From Janthinobacterium sp. J1-1 (GTDB lineage Bacteria; Pseudomonadota; Gammaproteobacteria; Burkholderiales; Burkholderiaceae_D): a stretch of DNA of 64,000 nucleotides. Location: positions 1-64,000 of the forward strand of contig NZ_CP132340.1 in the NCBI RefSeq assembly GCF_030944405.1, in the 5' to 3' direction. The notes under the pieces were generated by a model that was given only the letters and a program-made list of their open reading frames with translations, was not told the DNA's origin and did no database searches. The translations under genes and the position numbers were made by a program. Positions within the stretch are counted from its first letter, which is position 1, and every line of letters begins with the position of its first letter. This document shows, piece after piece, positions 27,343 through 39,568 of the stretch.

Positions 27343-29851
27343 TTACCGATTCTTGAAGTCCCGCAGCGGCCGATATTTTCCCTCGTCGACCTTCCTGCTC
27401 TGGCGCCAGACGTAATCTCCTGTCAGATTGATGTGCTCCCAGCCTAACGGCGAGAGGAATTGCAGCATGCCGTCATCGGCCAGTTTGCCGGACTCGCGCA
27501 GCGCTTCGGTTGCCCGCTCCAGGTACACCGTATTCCACAGCACGATTGCGGCGGTCACGAGATTCAGGCCGCTGGCGCGGTACCGCTGCTGCTCGAATGT
27601 CCGGTCGCGGATCTCACCCAACCGATGAATGAAGACCGCCCTGGCCAGTGCGTTGCGCGCCTCTCCCTTGTTCAGGCCTGCATGCACGCGCCGGCGTAGC
27701 TCGACGTTCTGGAGCCAGTCCAAGATGAACAGCGTGCGCTCGATCCGCCCCAGCTCGCGTAGCGCGATCGCCAGGCCGTTCTGGCGAGGGTAGCTGCCCA
27801 GCTTGCGCAGCATGAGCGATGCGGTGACTGTGCCGTGCTTGATCGAGGCGGCCAGGCGGAGCACGTCGTCCCAGTGTGCGCGTAGATGCTTGATGTTTAG
27901 ACTACCGCCAATCATTGAGCGCAAGGCCGGGTGATCGCCCACCTTGCCCGGCACGTACAGCTTGGTGTCACCTAGATCGCGGATTCGCGGCGCGAAGCGG
28001 AAGCCCAGGAGGTGCATCAGTGCGAACACATGGTCGGTGAAACCGGCGGTATCCGTATAGTGCTCCTCAATGCGCAGGTCTGATTCATGGTACAGCAGAC
28101 CGTCGAGCACATAGGTCGAGTCGCGCACGCCGACGTTGACAACCCTGGTGCTGAACGGCGCGTACTGGTCGGAAATGTGGGTGTAGAACAGCTTGCCGGG
28201 TTCGGCGCCGTACTTGGGGTTGATGTGGCCCGTGCTCTCGGCCCGGCCGCCCGCGCGGAAGCGTTGGCCGTCCGACGACGACGTTGTGCCATCCCCCCAG
28301 TGCACGGCGAAGGCGTGCTTGAACTGGGCGTTGACCAGTTCAGCCAGGCCGGCCGAATAAGTTTCGTCCCGGATGTGCCAAGCCTGCAACCAGGAGAGTT
28401 TCGCATAAGTGGCGCCAGGACTCGATTCCGCCATTTTGGTCAGGCCGAGGTTGATGGCGTCGGCCAGAATCGCGGACATGAGGAACGTCCTGTCGTTGGC
28501 CTGCTCCCCGCTCTTGAGGTGAACGAAGTGGCGCGTGAATCCGGTCCAATCGTCCACGTCCATCAGCAGTTCGGTGATCTTGATCCGGGGAAGCATGCCG
28601 CTGGCGAAGTCGATCAACGCTTGGGCCTCGTCCGGCACCACGGCATCCTGCGGGCTGATCCTCAGTCCAGTCTCAGTAATAATCGCATCGGGCAGTTCGT
28701 TCGTCAGTGCAAGCCGGTTGACGGTGGCCAACTGCTGTTCGAGCAGCAGCAAGCGGTCTTGTAAGTACTGGTCGCAGTCCTGGTTGACGGCGATCGGCAA
28801 CTCGCGAGCCGATTTCATGGCTCCGAATCTTTCCGTAGGCAGCAGGTATTCCTCAAAGTCGCGGAACTGGCGCGAGCCCTGCACCCAGATGTCGCCTGAT
28901 CGAAGCGAATTCTTCAGTTCCGACAAGACGCAAATCTCGTAGAAGCGACGGTCAAGCCCGTCGTCGGTGATGACAAGCGGTTTCCAGCGTGCCTTCACGA
29001 ACGCGATTGGCGCGTCGTCCGGTACCTTGCTCGCCCCGGTCATGTTCATCTCGCGCAGGACGTCGATCGCATCGAGCACCGCTTGCGCGGCCGGCGCGGC
29101 TTTCAGCCTGATCACGTCCAGAAACTCGGGCGTATAACGCCTCAGGGTGCTGTACTGCTCTCCCACCAAATGCAGGTGGTCAAAGGTCTCGGGCTGGGCC
29201 AGCTCCGCGGCCTCGGTCACGCTTTGGGTGAAGTCGGTCCACGGCAGCACGGCCTCGATCGCGGCATACGGGTCCATCCCGGATTCCTTTGCCTCGACAA
29301 GCGCGCGGCCGATTCGACTGTACAGGCGAACCTTGTCGTTGATGGCCTTGCCCTGCTTCTGGAAGTCCTGCTGATGCTTGTTCTTGGCCGCGCTGAACAG
29401 CCTGATCATAATTCGGTCGTGGAGGTCGACCAGTTCGTCCGTCACGGTGGCCATGCCCTCGATAGCCAGTGCAGCCAATGTCGCATAGCGGCGCTCATCC
29501 TCGAATTTCGCCAGGTCACGCGGCGTCATCTGCGCACCCTCGCGCGCCATTTTCAGTAGCCGATTCTGGTGGATCTCGCGGCCAAGCCCCTCAGGTAGTG
29601 CCAGCGACTGAAATACCTTGAGCCGTTCGATATGTTCGCGCATGTAGCGGGAATTCGGCTTGAGCGGCGACTGGCGCAACCATACCAGCCAAGTAATGCT
29701 CATGTCGGGCGCGACGTTGAGCAGGTTGTCCAGGGAGCGCTTGTGGTGCCGCTCCAGGGGGTCGAGCAACGCGCGATAGATACGCCGGTTGGCCCGCGTC
29801 ACGGCCTCGGCACAGGCCCGCTCGATGACGGTCAACGCAGGTAGGATAATC
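27343..29851 (-). pseudogene. tnpA: Tn3-family transposase TnpA, 3' part
   Basis: About 836 C-terminal residues of a Tn3-type transposase, from [17 protein letters not shown] to the stop 40 bases inside the left terminal repeat. It includes the DDE catalytic region (ending [14 protein letters not shown]). The 5' part lies at 32175-32640 beyond an IS66 insertion. Joining the two through one copy of the 8-bp repeat restores 988 residues, the normal length of this family. An open frame extends into the IS from 29851 to 29943, but a complete transposase cannot be made. Confidence 0.92.
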
Positions 29852-29885
29852 GTAAGCTGCCAGCCGCCCCACCTGTACAGCGTGT

Positions 29886-31406
29886 TCAGCGTTGGGTAAA
29901 GTCCGGGAATGGCAACAGCGAGTCGATCTGGCTGTTGGGGCACGTCGGGAGACGTTCCAATACGGTGGCCAGCCAGCGCGCCGGATCAAGCCCGTTGAGC
30001 TTGGCGGTGGCGAACAGGCTCTGGATCGCTGCGGCACGGCGGCCGGCCCGTTCCGAGCCGGTGAACAGCCAGTTCTTCTTGCCGATGGCGATAGGACGAA
30101 TGGCGTTCTCGACCGGATTGTTGTCGATCGGCAGTGTGCCCGAGGCCGCATAGCGTTCCAGCGCCGGCCAGCGCTTGAGCGCGTGGTCGACGGCCTTGGC
30201 CGTGCCGCTGCCGACGGCGACGGTCCGTTGGGTCGCCAGCAGCCAGGCGTGCAGCTCGGCCAGCGCCGGCATGGCCAGTTTCTGGCGCAACGCCAGCCGC
30301 AGCGGCGGATCGAGTCCGGCGCCTTGCTGCTCGATCGCGTACAGCGCCGCGATGCGGCGTAGGGCCTCCTCGGCGACGGGGCTGCCGCTGGCGGCGTGCA
30401 CGTCGAAGAATTTGCGCCGGATATGGGCCAGACAAGCCAGTTCGGTGGGGCCGTCCGTAAACAGAGCCTTGTAGCCCACATAGTCATCCACCATCAGGTG
30501 GCCGCGCCAGCCCTGCAGGAAGGCACGCGCATGGGCGCCGGCGCGGCTGGTCTGGTAGTCGAACACGACGATGGGCGGGCCGTCGTCATGCGCGCCGGAG
30601 CGGTAGGCCCACAGGTAGGCGTGGCGGGCCTTGCCGCTGCCCGGGTCGAGTTGGCGCACCGGGGTTTCGTCGGCGTGCAGGCAATCATGTTGCCGCAGCA
30701 GTTCGGCCAGCCGGTCGGCCAGCGGTTGCAGCGCCACGCCGATGCGGCCGATCCACTCGGCCAGCGTCGAGCGGGCCAGCGGCACGCCCTGGCGGGCGGC
30801 GATCTGCTCGATCCGGTACAGCGGCAGGTGGTCCAGATATTTGCAGGCCGCGATCCACGCCAGCAGGCCGACGGCGGCCATGCCGCCATCAATGACGGCC
30901 GGCGGGATAGTCGCGGCCGTCACCGACTGGCAAGGACGGCACGCGTATTGCGGACGGATATGGCGGTGCACGAAGAAGCGCGCCGGCTCCACGTCCAGCT
31001 GCTCGCTGACGTCCTCGCCGATCTTGACCAGGTCGGCGCCGCACTGGCCGCATTGGCACGACTCGGGTTCATGGCGGTGCTCGATGCGCGGCAATTCTGG
31101 CGGCAGCGGCTGGCGGCCGGCGCGCTTGCGACGCGGCTTGGCCGGCGCCTGGCCTTCGAGTTCCTCTTCGATCGCGGCCAGGTCCATGTCGACCGTTTCC
31201 TCGAACAGCAGGCGTTGCTCGCCGGCGAGTGCTTCACTGGCCTTGCCGAAGCGTATGCGCCGGTAGTAGGCCAGCTCGTGCGTCAGCGCGGTGATCTTGA
31301 AGTCCTTCTCGGCCAGCTTGGCCTGCTGCTGCGCGAACAGCGCCTGCACCTGCGCCAGCAGAGCCGGATCGATGTCGGTGCGGGCAAGTTCGTTGAGCAG
31401 GTCCAT
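29886..31406 (-). CDS. tnpC: IS66 transposase TnpC
   Basis: A 506-residue DDE transposase. It has an N-terminal coiled coil ([20 protein letters not shown]), a Cys-rich zinc-binding part ([25 protein letters not shown]), and the core with [24 protein letters not shown] and [15 protein letters not shown]. Length is standard for IS66 and the frame is uninterrupted. Confidence 0.93.
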   Translation of the reverse strand: MDLLNELARTDIDPALLAQVQALFAQQQAKLAEKDFKITALTHELAYYRRIRFGKASEALAGEQRLLFEETVDMDLAAIEEELEGQAPAKPRRKRAGRQPLPPELPRIEHRHEPESCQCGQCGADLVKIGEDVSEQLDVEPARFFVHRHIRPQYACRPCQSVTAATIPPAVIDGGMAAVGLLAWIAACKYLDHLPLYRIEQIAARQGVPLARSTLAEWIGRIGVALQPLADRLAELLRQHDCLHADETPVRQLDPGSGKARHAYLWAYRSGAHDDGPPIVVFDYQTSRAGAHARAFLQGWRGHLMVDDYVGYKALFTDGPTELACLAHIRRKFFDVHAASGSPVAEEALRRIAALYAIEQQGAGLDPPLRLALRQKLAMPALAELHAWLLATQRTVAVGSGTAKAVDHALKRWPALERYAASGTLPIDNNPVENAIRPIAIGKKNWLFTGSERAGRRAAAIQSLFATAKLNGLDPARWLATVLERLPTCPNSQIDSLLPFPDFTQR

Positions 31407-31460
31407 GCACGGTAGTTTACCGGGCGGGCGTGACGTTTACAAGTAAAACAGTTGACGTCG

Positions 31461-31802
31461 TCACAGGCGCCACTGGGTCGGCGCGGGCGCCGACAGACGC
31501 TGCCAGTCCACTCCGGCCACCAGCCATTGCCACTGCTCGGCGCTGATCTGCCAGCTCGCTTCGTCGGCCTGCGGCCAGGTGAACTGGCCACGATGCAGCC
31601 GGCGCACGCACATCCACACGCCGGTGCCGTCCCAGCACACCAGCTTGAGGCGGCTGCGACGGCGGTTGGCGAACACGTAGGCCGTGCCGTCGCACGGCGG
31701 GCGCCCCAGCGCCTGCTGCACATGCAATGACAAGCCGTCGATGCCGGTGCGCATGTCCACCGCCGCTGTCGCCAGCCAGATTGCATCGGCCGATAGTTCC
31801 AT
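31461..31802 (-). CDS. tnpB: IS66 Orf2 (TnpB)
   Basis: A 113-residue accessory protein of IS66 elements: VDMRTGIDGLSLHVQQALGR, AYVFANRRRSRLKLVCWDGTG. The ATG at 31802 overlaps the preceding gene stop as ATGA, which supports this start over an earlier one in the same frame. It is needed for IS66 transposition, but its biochemical role is unclear. Confidence 0.9.
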   Translation of the reverse strand: MELSADAIWLATAAVDMRTGIDGLSLHVQQALGRPPCDGTAYVFANRRRSRLKLVCWDGTGVWMCVRRLHRGQFTWPQADEASWQISAEQWQWLVAGVDWQRLSAPAPTQWRL

Positions 31803-32095
31803 CACAGCGCGCGCATCAGTTCGGCCAGCCAGCTGGCCGGCACCTCGCTCGGCAAGCTCAACGTCCAGCCGCGCTCGTTGCGCAGGCTGATCGTAGCCAC
31901 CAAAGGTGCCGCCGGCGCCACCCGCACCGGCAACAAGCTGGGCACGGACGACACCTTGGCCAACCGCCGTACCCAATAGCCAACTTGGCGAATCGGAAAG
32001 CCATGCTCGATGGCGTATGCCCTCTGCGACAGTCCGCTGGCCCGCCACTGCGCCACCCGCTCCTCCCACACCTTCTGCCGGTCCTCGTTTGACAT
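31802..32095 (-). CDS. IS66 Orf1 (TnpA)
   Basis: A 97-residue protein with a helix-turn-helix typical of the first IS66 gene (WRASGLSQRAYAIEHGFPIRQVGYWVRRL). It is preceded by a purine-rich stretch (GGGAGGTAAAG) and followed by an overlapping tnpB. It probably binds the IS ends. Confidence 0.9.
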   Translation of the reverse strand: MSNEDRQKVWEERVAQWRASGLSQRAYAIEHGFPIRQVGYWVRRLAKVSSVPSLLPVRVAPAAPLVATISLRNERGWTLSLPSEVPASWLAELMRAL

Positions 32096-32174
32096 CTTTA
32101 CCTCCCGTAGTGATCGAGAGGATAGTTTGGCGAGGCCAATCAGGAATTCATAGATGGGATGGTTGGCCGCTTAC

Positions 32175-32640
32175 GGATAATCCGCTTTTGGCGCAGCGTT
32201 TCAAGGGAGTGAGCGCCGAGCACCATTGCCTTGTCCGTCTGCACCGCGAGGTCGGCCAGGCTGTGCACTAGCTTGCGGTAGTCCGGCAGCCCGAACACCG
32301 ACAGGCCCAGGTAGGCGCGCAGCTCGTGCAGGTGTTCATTGCGCGTCTTTTCCCGCTCTGCGTATTCAGGCCAGGCCTCGGCGTCGCTGCGCACCTGCTT
32401 GGCGATCCAGTGGAGCACCGGGTCGGGCAGCGCGGTGTCGCTTGCCAGCGCATAGCCAGGGTAGCGCAGCAAACACATCTGCACCGCGAAGCCGAGGCGG
32501 TTGGCAGCACCACGGCGTTGCCGGATCAACGCCAAGTCGGCGTCCGTAAAACTGTATTGCTGAATCAGGTCATCCTGACTTCGAGGCAGAATCAGTAAAC
32601 TGGCGCGTTCGGTTTCAGAAAGTAGTGAGCGGCGTGGCAT
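32175..32640 (-). pseudogene. tnpA: Tn3-family transposase TnpA, 5' part
   Basis: About 155 N-terminal residues: [19 protein letters not shown], then the DUF4158-type DNA-binding region ([25 protein letters not shown]) that recognises the terminal repeats. It breaks at KRII, where the IS66 element begins, and continues at 29851. A diverged copy of its first 25 codons lies at 37405-37485. Confidence 0.92.
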
Positions 32641-32746
32641 TCAATTCAGTGGAATGGCAGATTATTTTTTGGCCCTTGTGCGCCGTCGCTTTCGCCCTCC
32701 TGGAAGTGGGTCAAACTGACGGTGTCGTTTTGACTGGAGCTTGCTG

Positions 32747-33622
32747 TCAGATTTGGCATTCCTGTTTAAGCAGAAAACTGGCGAATTCCGCAGCGGGCGG
32801 GACGTGATGTGGCTCGGTCTGCCTTCGAATAATGAAAATTTCTTTCTTCGGCGGATCATTTTCGAGCGCGATTGCTTTCAATCTGCCCTCGCGACTTTCC
32901 AGTTCCACAGCCGACGCCATGACCAGAGAAATGCCTAGCCCTGCTTGTACGGCACGCTTAACCGCTTCGGTGCTACCTAATTGAATCGACACGCCAATGG
33001 ACTGAGCATTGTTGCCAAAATACTGTTGCAGAACTCTGTTGGTACCGGTGCCTGATTCCCCGCCCAACAGTCGTTCGCCGATCAACCATTCGCGTGGAAT
33101 ACTCTGCCTGTCGGCCCAGCGGTGATCGTTCGGCACGATTAATACCAGCTCCTCATGGCGCCAAAATTGCGCGACATAGCCAGGGCGGTTGTCCCACCAC
33201 TCCATGACCGCCACGTCTATTTCAAGACGCTCCAGCTTGTCGGCGATGTCAGGGTTCTTGCCGATTACGATTTTCATCTCGCGAGAGCTTGATTCCTGAT
33301 ACATCTTTAAATGCGGTTGAAGCAGATAGATCCCGGCATTGGAACTTGCGCCGATCACAATGGCGTTCTTGCGGAACAAGGCCTGGGCACGCTCGCTAAG
33401 TTGAATCAAATGTTCTGCAAAAGGCAGAAACTCCCTTCCTTGTAAGGTCAGAATGCAACCGTCATTCTTTCGCTCAATCAGGCTGGCGTTCAGCGACTGT
33501 TCCAAGCGCTTGATATGTTGCGTTACAGCCGGTTGGGAAAGCCCGGTTTTCTTAGCGGCTTCCCGAAATCCACTACACGATGCAACCGCAAGAAACGTCG
33601 CGACACATCCCAGGTCTAGCAT
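32747..33622 (-). CDS. ptxE: LysR-type regulator of phosphite operon
   Basis: A 291-residue LysR regulator. The N-terminal helix-turn-helix ([26 protein letters not shown]) and a C-terminal substrate-binding domain ([37 protein letters not shown]) are complete. Its start overlaps the end of ptxD by 7 bases, the same gene order as known ptxABCDE operons, where PtxE is the last gene. It probably controls the operon. The palindrome at 37201 is a candidate site. Confidence 0.88.
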   Translation of the reverse strand: MLDLGCVATFLAVASCSGFREAAKKTGLSQPAVTQHIKRLEQSLNASLIERKNDGCILTLQGREFLPFAEHLIQLSERAQALFRKNAIVIGASSNAGIYLLQPHLKMYQESSSREMKIVIGKNPDIADKLERLEIDVAVMEWWDNRPGYVAQFWRHEELVLIVPNDHRWADRQSIPREWLIGERLLGGESGTGTNRVLQQYFGNNAQSIGVSIQLGSTEAVKRAVQAGLGISLVMASAVELESREGRLKAIALENDPPKKEIFIIRRQTEPHHVPPAAEFASFLLKQECQI

Positions 33623-34635
33623 CCTGCAGTCACCAAAGTAGGCTCAACCGGATTGTTGATGGCGCCAACAGGTCTCTGCCCGGAGAGTGCCTGAACAATA
33701 TTCAGCGCCGCTTGTCGCTCGATCTCCAGGCGTACTTCCTTTACCGCCGAGCCTAAATGGGGTGTAAATAAAGTCTGCGCTTGATTAACGAGCAGCGATT
33801 GCGGGATGCCTGCTGGCCGGTCGGCGCGGCGCCATTCTTCCATTTCATATACATCGGCGGCGTAGCCTGATAAATGGCCGGCTTTTAATGCGGTACTCAC
33901 GGCTTGTTCATCGACCACGGAGCCGCGGCATGCATTGATCAGGTAAGCGCCGCGTTTCATCCTGGCGATCGAATCGTCATTGATCAAATGAAAGGTCTCC
34001 GGCGTCATCGGCAGCATGGGAACCACGAAATCGCTTTCCTGCAGAAGCGCATCCAGACTGACTCGCTCCAATCCCCAGGCTTGCTCCCGTGCAGAATCGA
34101 GCGCAACGCTGTCGCAATACACCAGTCGCATATCAAAACCAGCCAAGCGCTTGGCGATTGCTGTTCCGACCGCGCCCATTCCAATAATGCCAAGCGTTTG
34201 GCCAGTCAATCCTGCGCCGTACAATTCCGGGCGCCAGCCTTGAAATTGCCCAGTGCGAATGCGGCGATCGCCTTCAAGCATGTGGCGCGTTAGACCCAGC
34301 AGCAATCCGATGGTCAATTCAGCCGTTGGAATCGTCAACAGATCCGGCACGATGGAAAACCAGATGCCGCGCCTCGTGCAGGCTTCCACATCGAAGTTGT
34401 CGTAACCCTTCAGGGCTGCCCCAACCATCCTTAGCTTCGGGCAAGCATTCAAAAAATCCTCATCGATGCTATCTGGCATGAACACCATGATGGCGGCGGC
34501 GTTTTTTGCTCGGCTCAGCACTTCCTCGCGCGACAAGGTGTCGCGCGTATTGTTGGGAATGACTTCCGCAACGCTTTCCAGTAATTCGAGGATTTCCGGA
34601 TGTACCCAGTGGGTGACGACTACTTGTGGTTTCAT
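33616..34635 (-). CDS. ptxD: NAD-dependent phosphite dehydrogenase
   Basis: A 339-residue D-2-hydroxyacid dehydrogenase-family enzyme that oxidises phosphite to phosphate with NAD+. The Rossmann motif is [13 protein letters not shown] (about residue 162), followed by acidic Asp175, fitting NAD rather than NADP. Active-site residues known from PtxD are conserved: Lys76 in ALKGYDN, Arg237 in [10 protein letters not shown], Glu266 in EMEEW and His293 in FTPHLGSAV. The ATG at 34635, preceded by AAGGA, is preferred over a longer frame that overlaps ptxC. Confidence 0.95.
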   Translation of the reverse strand: MKPQVVVTHWVHPEILELLESVAEVIPNNTRDTLSREEVLSRAKNAAAIMVFMPDSIDEDFLNACPKLRMVGAALKGYDNFDVEACTRRGIWFSIVPDLLTIPTAELTIGLLLGLTRHMLEGDRRIRTGQFQGWRPELYGAGLTGQTLGIIGMGAVGTAIAKRLAGFDMRLVYCDSVALDSAREQAWGLERVSLDALLQESDFVVPMLPMTPETFHLINDDSIARMKRGAYLINACRGSVVDEQAVSTALKAGHLSGYAADVYEMEEWRRADRPAGIPQSLLVNQAQTLFTPHLGSAVKEVRLEIERQAALNIVQALSGQRPVGAINNPVEPTLVTAGC

Positions 34636-34654
34636 GATTGTTGCAGGTCCTTCC

Positions 34655-35485
34655 TTATTTGAATTTGTGACGCAAGCGCGAGCTGAGTGCATCAACCAAT
34701 GTCACCATCGCGAGAATCACCAGCAGGATTGCCGACACTTCCTGGTATAGCATGATGCGCAGCGAGCCCATCAGCTCGAAGCCAATTCCGCCAGCGCCCA
34801 CCATACCCATCACGGTCGAAGCACGGAAGTTATACTCCCACCGGTAGATCGCGGTATCAGCCATCTGCGGCAACACCTGTGGAAGCACGCCGTGCAGAAT
34901 GACTTGCAGTCGGCTACCGCCGGCCGCGCGCGCGGCTTCAATCGGCCCTTCGTCGGCATGTTCAATCGCTTCGGCGAAGAACTTGCCGACCATGCCGATC
35001 GAGTGCAAGCCGAGTGCCAGCACCCCAGGCAAGGCGCCGAAACCGACGGCGGCAACGAATAGAATGCCCATGATCAGTTCCGGCACCGAACGCAATGCAT
35101 TGAGTACGATGCGGGCCGCTTGGTACACCAATGGGTGAGGGCTGGTATTGCGTGCGGCCAGGATCGCCAAGGGCAGCGAAAACGCGACGGCTAGCGCAGT
35201 CCCGGCAATGCTCATGGCCAGTGTGTCCACCAATGGCTTGATCCAGTTTCGCCATTCAGTGAAGTTCGGCGGCATTGTTTCACCCATGAGCGTCGCAATC
35301 GCCGGCAAGCCGTCAGCCAGCTTGCGATAGTCAAGCAGCCCTACGTAGCTTGCGGCAATCAGAGCAATGGCAAGGACAGCGGTCAACTGCAAGGCGCCCC
35401 GCCACCATTGGCGCCGGTCAGCTTCAAGCATCTTGTCGTATTCGGCACCGGTGGCACCATTCATCACATTCGATGTCGTCATCAT
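34655..35485 (-). CDS. ptxC: Phosphite/phosphonate ABC permease
   Basis: A 276-residue inner-membrane permease with about six helices. The ABC-permease EAA-type loop is seen as [26 protein letters not shown]. It resembles PhnE/PtxC and would form the channel for phosphite with PtxA and PtxB. It is 19 bases upstream of ptxD and 21 bases after ptxB, in one operon. Confidence 0.92.
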   Translation of the reverse strand: MMTTSNVMNGATGAEYDKMLEADRRQWWRGALQLTAVLAIALIAASYVGLLDYRKLADGLPAIATLMGETMPPNFTEWRNWIKPLVDTLAMSIAGTALAVAFSLPLAILAARNTSPHPLVYQAARIVLNALRSVPELIMGILFVAAVGFGALPGVLALGLHSIGMVGKFFAEAIEHADEGPIEAARAAGGSRLQVILHGVLPQVLPQMADTAIYRWEYNFRASTVMGMVGAGGIGFELMGSLRIMLYQEVSAILLVILAMVTLVDALSSRLRHKFK

Positions 35486-35506
35486 GATTCCCTGTCGCGC
35501 AATCGA

Positions 35507-37179
<1,673 letters not shown>

Positions 37180-37200
37180 GGCCTCTCCGATCAATAAGGT

Positions 37201-37221
37201 AATCAATATGGAATATTGATT
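37201..37221. promoter_or_regulatory. Palindrome upstream of ptxA
   Basis: A perfect inverted repeat with 9-bp arms (AATCAATAT and ATATTGATT) and a 3-base centre, lying 21 bases before the ptxA start codon. Position and symmetry suggest an operator, possibly for PtxE, or an mRNA leader hairpin. LysR sites are usually further upstream, so this is not certain. Confidence 0.5.
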
Positions 37222-37553
37222 CGCAAATCAAATATGAGGCCATCGTAGCTAGGGTTTGTTACTCAGGCGTGACAACTTGATGAAATTTTGATGTCAATGG
37301 GCCGGGTTTGATCCTGATTTCGGCTTCGCTCGCATGGAGGAAATTACTGTTGTGAAGGAGACGCCCGTCATCAAATCGTTCGTCCAGAAATTGCTCCAGC
37401 CGTTGATAATCAGATTCTCCTGAGTTTGGCGCGGTAGCAGCAAACCGGCACGTTGGGTTCCAGAAGGTAATTAGAGGCGTGGCATTCGATTCAGTGTCCC
37501 GCTTGCCAAGTCATTTATTGCTCGTTGTTCGGCTTTTTTCTGCGACTGAAGCG
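37222..37553. repeat. Spacer containing a decayed tnpA start
   Basis: About 330 bases between ptxA and the MFS gene. On the minus strand 37405-37485 reads MPRL-stop-LPSGTQRAGLLLPRQTQENLI, clearly related to the tnpA N-terminus at 32640 ([26 protein letters not shown]) but with a stop at codon 5. It is a relic of a second, related transposase gene. The part next to ptxA (37222-37330) is probably promoter sequence. Confidence 0.6.
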
Positions 37554-38819
37554 TTAATATCGCATACGGACTATAACGACCATACCCGAGAGGAACGTGA
37601 TTGCTGCGACTAACCATACCGCGCTGACCACGCCGTACAGGTCGGCCACAACGCCCGCCAGCAAGGCCCCGATGGCATAGCCTAGATCGCGCCAGAAACG
37701 GTAGACGCCGACGGTCGAAGCGCGCCAGGCCGGGTTGACTACGTCGCCGATGGCCGCCAGTAGCGTCGGATAGACCATGGCAGTCCCGATTCCCAGGAGA
37801 ATCGCGCCTGTCGCATACCATCCGAACGAGGACCGGAAGGCGATTATGGCAATGCCGGCTGCCTGAACCCACATCCCCGCCACGATCAATCCCTTACGAC
37901 CAATACGATCCGACAGCGCGCCGGTGAAGAGTTGGCATACTCCCCATACGGTCGGGTAGATCGCGGCAAGCGTGCCGATTTGGGTGAGGGTCATGCCGGC
38001 GCCGGCGAACACAAAGGGGAACAACCCCCATGCCATGCCATCGTTGAGATTATTCACAAGTCCGGCCTGACTAATCGACGACAAGTTGGGGTCACGTACG
38101 CTGGTCTGCCAGAAAATCGCGCGCTGCGGCGGCACGATGGCCGCGCCGCGCGTGGCGGTCATTGCGGCTTCCATTTGCGCGTGGCCGCGCGTCTCGCGCA
38201 CAACCAAAACCGATAGCAGCAAGCCGATCACTGCAAACGCCACGCCAAGGTAGAACGGCTGCGGTCGCAAGCCATAATTGGTTGCAATCCAGCCGGTCGC
38301 CAGCGCCGCTGCGCCGACGGCGAAATAGCCCGCGAATTCATTGATGCCCATCGCCGTGCCCCGATTTTTGGGACCGGCAAGATCGATCTTCATGATTACC
38401 GTGGTCGACCAGGTCAGCCCTTGGCTCACGCCCAGAAAAACGTTGGCCAGCAAAATCCAGTTCCATGACGGCGCCCACATCAGCAAAAAGGGGACCGGCG
38501 TGGCGATCAGCCAGCCAATCACTAGCACTACCTTGCGTCCGTAGGCGTCGGAAAAGCGGCCGGCAAAATAATTAGTGATGGCCTTGGCAACACCGAAGAC
38601 AACAATGAAAGCCAGAATCGCCGTGTGGGCGACCAGCTTGAATTCCTGTTCGGCAATGGCGGGCAAGATGCTGCGCTCCATCCCGACCATGGCGCCAACA
38701 AATGCATTGACGACAACAAGCAAGCTAAATTGGCGCCAGTTCGCGCGCAGTCCAAGTTGTAGGCCAGTGGGGGTGGCCGGGGAATGTGCCGCCGGTGGCA
38801 TAGCCCGTTCCTTGCTCAT
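37554..38819 (-). CDS. MFS transporter of sulfur module
   Basis: A 421-residue major-facilitator transporter with twelve hydrophobic segments and the loop 2-3 motif GRFSDAYGRKVVL and loop 8-9 motif GALSDRIGRKGL. Its start overlaps the end of the metallo-beta-lactamase-fold gene by 4 bases. Context suggests export or uptake of a sulfur oxyanion, but the substrate cannot be read from sequence. Confidence 0.85.
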   Translation of the reverse strand: MSKERAMPPAAHSPATPTGLQLGLRANWRQFSLLVVVNAFVGAMVGMERSILPAIAEQEFKLVAHTAILAFIVVFGVAKAITNYFAGRFSDAYGRKVVLVIGWLIATPVPFLLMWAPSWNWILLANVFLGVSQGLTWSTTVIMKIDLAGPKNRGTAMGINEFAGYFAVGAAALATGWIATNYGLRPQPFYLGVAFAVIGLLLSVLVVRETRGHAQMEAAMTATRGAAIVPPQRAIFWQTSVRDPNLSSISQAGLVNNLNDGMAWGLFPFVFAGAGMTLTQIGTLAAIYPTVWGVCQLFTGALSDRIGRKGLIVAGMWVQAAGIAIIAFRSSFGWYATGAILLGIGTAMVYPTLLAAIGDVVNPAWRASTVGVYRFWRDLGYAIGALLAGVVADLYGVVSAVWLVAAITFLSGMVVIVRMRY

Positions 38820-39559
38820 GCAACCTCAACTTGGCCGAGATTGGCGGCGACAAGCCTTTCCATCTCAGCGGGGCGCGGTAGGATCGTGGTCGTGAGGGCC
38901 GTTATAAATGCCGCCTTCTCCAGGGATAGCAAAGAATTCCAGCGCTTTTCGAAACCGATCGTCGACGACGGCTTTCCAGAGATATCCGCGCCGCATGCGC
39001 TTCCAGCTTGGTGCCCTGGAAAAACTTCCAGCTCATCCGGCAAGTTCAGCAGCCGGCCTTGCAGGCTGTCCCACAGCTGGGCCGCCATTTCTTGTTCGCG
39101 TCCCGCGAGGTCCGGTCGGCCGACCGAACCGACGAACAATGTGTCACCAGTCAGAATGAACCATGGCGCTTCTGCGCGCCGGCGGTCCGAGACCAGCAGG
39201 CAAATGCTATCTTCTGTGTGACCCGGCGTATGTATGACCTGAATGCGAGTATTGCCGGCATCTATGGTCTGCTTGTCGGTCACCGGGGTGAACGGGAAGG
39301 CGGCCTTGCCGATATTGCTTTCGTGTAGCGAGTAAGCCGCGCCGCTAAGTTCGGCAAGCGTTCGGCCGCCGGACAGGTGGTCGGCATGGATATGTGAATC
39401 AAACACATAGGAAATCTCAACACCCAGCATGCGTGCCTGGTCCATATACCAGGCTTCGTCGCCGGCCAGCACGTCGAGTGCGATTCCCTTGCCTTGCCCG
39501 CCGCAACCGAAGAAGTACGAGATCGATGCATCGTCATTTGTTCTTTGCTTGAAAAACAT
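38816..39559 (-). CDS. Persulfide [15 protein letters not shown] metallo-beta-lactamase-fold protein
   Basis: A 247-residue enzyme of the ETHE1/Blh type. The metal motif SHIHADHLSGG gives His56, His58, Asp60 and His61, with further ligands in HTPGHTEDS, LTGDTLFVG and FPGHQAGSACG. ETHE1-type enzymes oxidise glutathione persulfide to sulfite using one iron. It is 9 bases from the DsrE-like gene and beside a rhodanese-fused regulator, so a role in removing reactive sulfur is well supported. A glyoxalase II-type activity is less likely. Confidence 0.82.
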   Translation of the reverse strand: MFFKQRTNDDASISYFFGCGGQGKGIALDVLAGDEAWYMDQARMLGVEISYVFDSHIHADHLSGGRTLAELSGAAYSLHESNIGKAAFPFTPVTDKQTIDAGNTRIQVIHTPGHTEDSICLLVSDRRRAEAPWFILTGDTLFVGSVGRPDLAGREQEMAAQLWDSLQGRLLNLPDELEVFPGHQAGSACGADISGKPSSTIGFEKRWNSLLSLEKAAFITALTTTILPRPAEMERLVAANLGQVEVA

Positions 39560-39568
39560 TGCAGCCTC

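Larger units (their letters stand above)
29852..32174 (-). mobile_element. IS66-family element inside tnpA
   Basis: A 2323-bp element with ends GTAAGCTGCC and GTAAGCGGCC, the canonical GTAAGC terminus of IS66, flanked by the 8-bp direct repeat GGATAATC (29844-29851 and 32175-32182). It contains the three expected genes tnpA, tnpB and tnpC on the minus strand. The direct repeat and clean codon restoration show a simple, fairly recent insertion into the Tn3 transposase gene. Confidence 0.95.

Noticed and set aside
30396..31415. Open frame of 339 codons on the plus strand
   Set aside because: Antisense to IS66 tnpC, with no family match and Arg/Gln-rich low-complexity reading.
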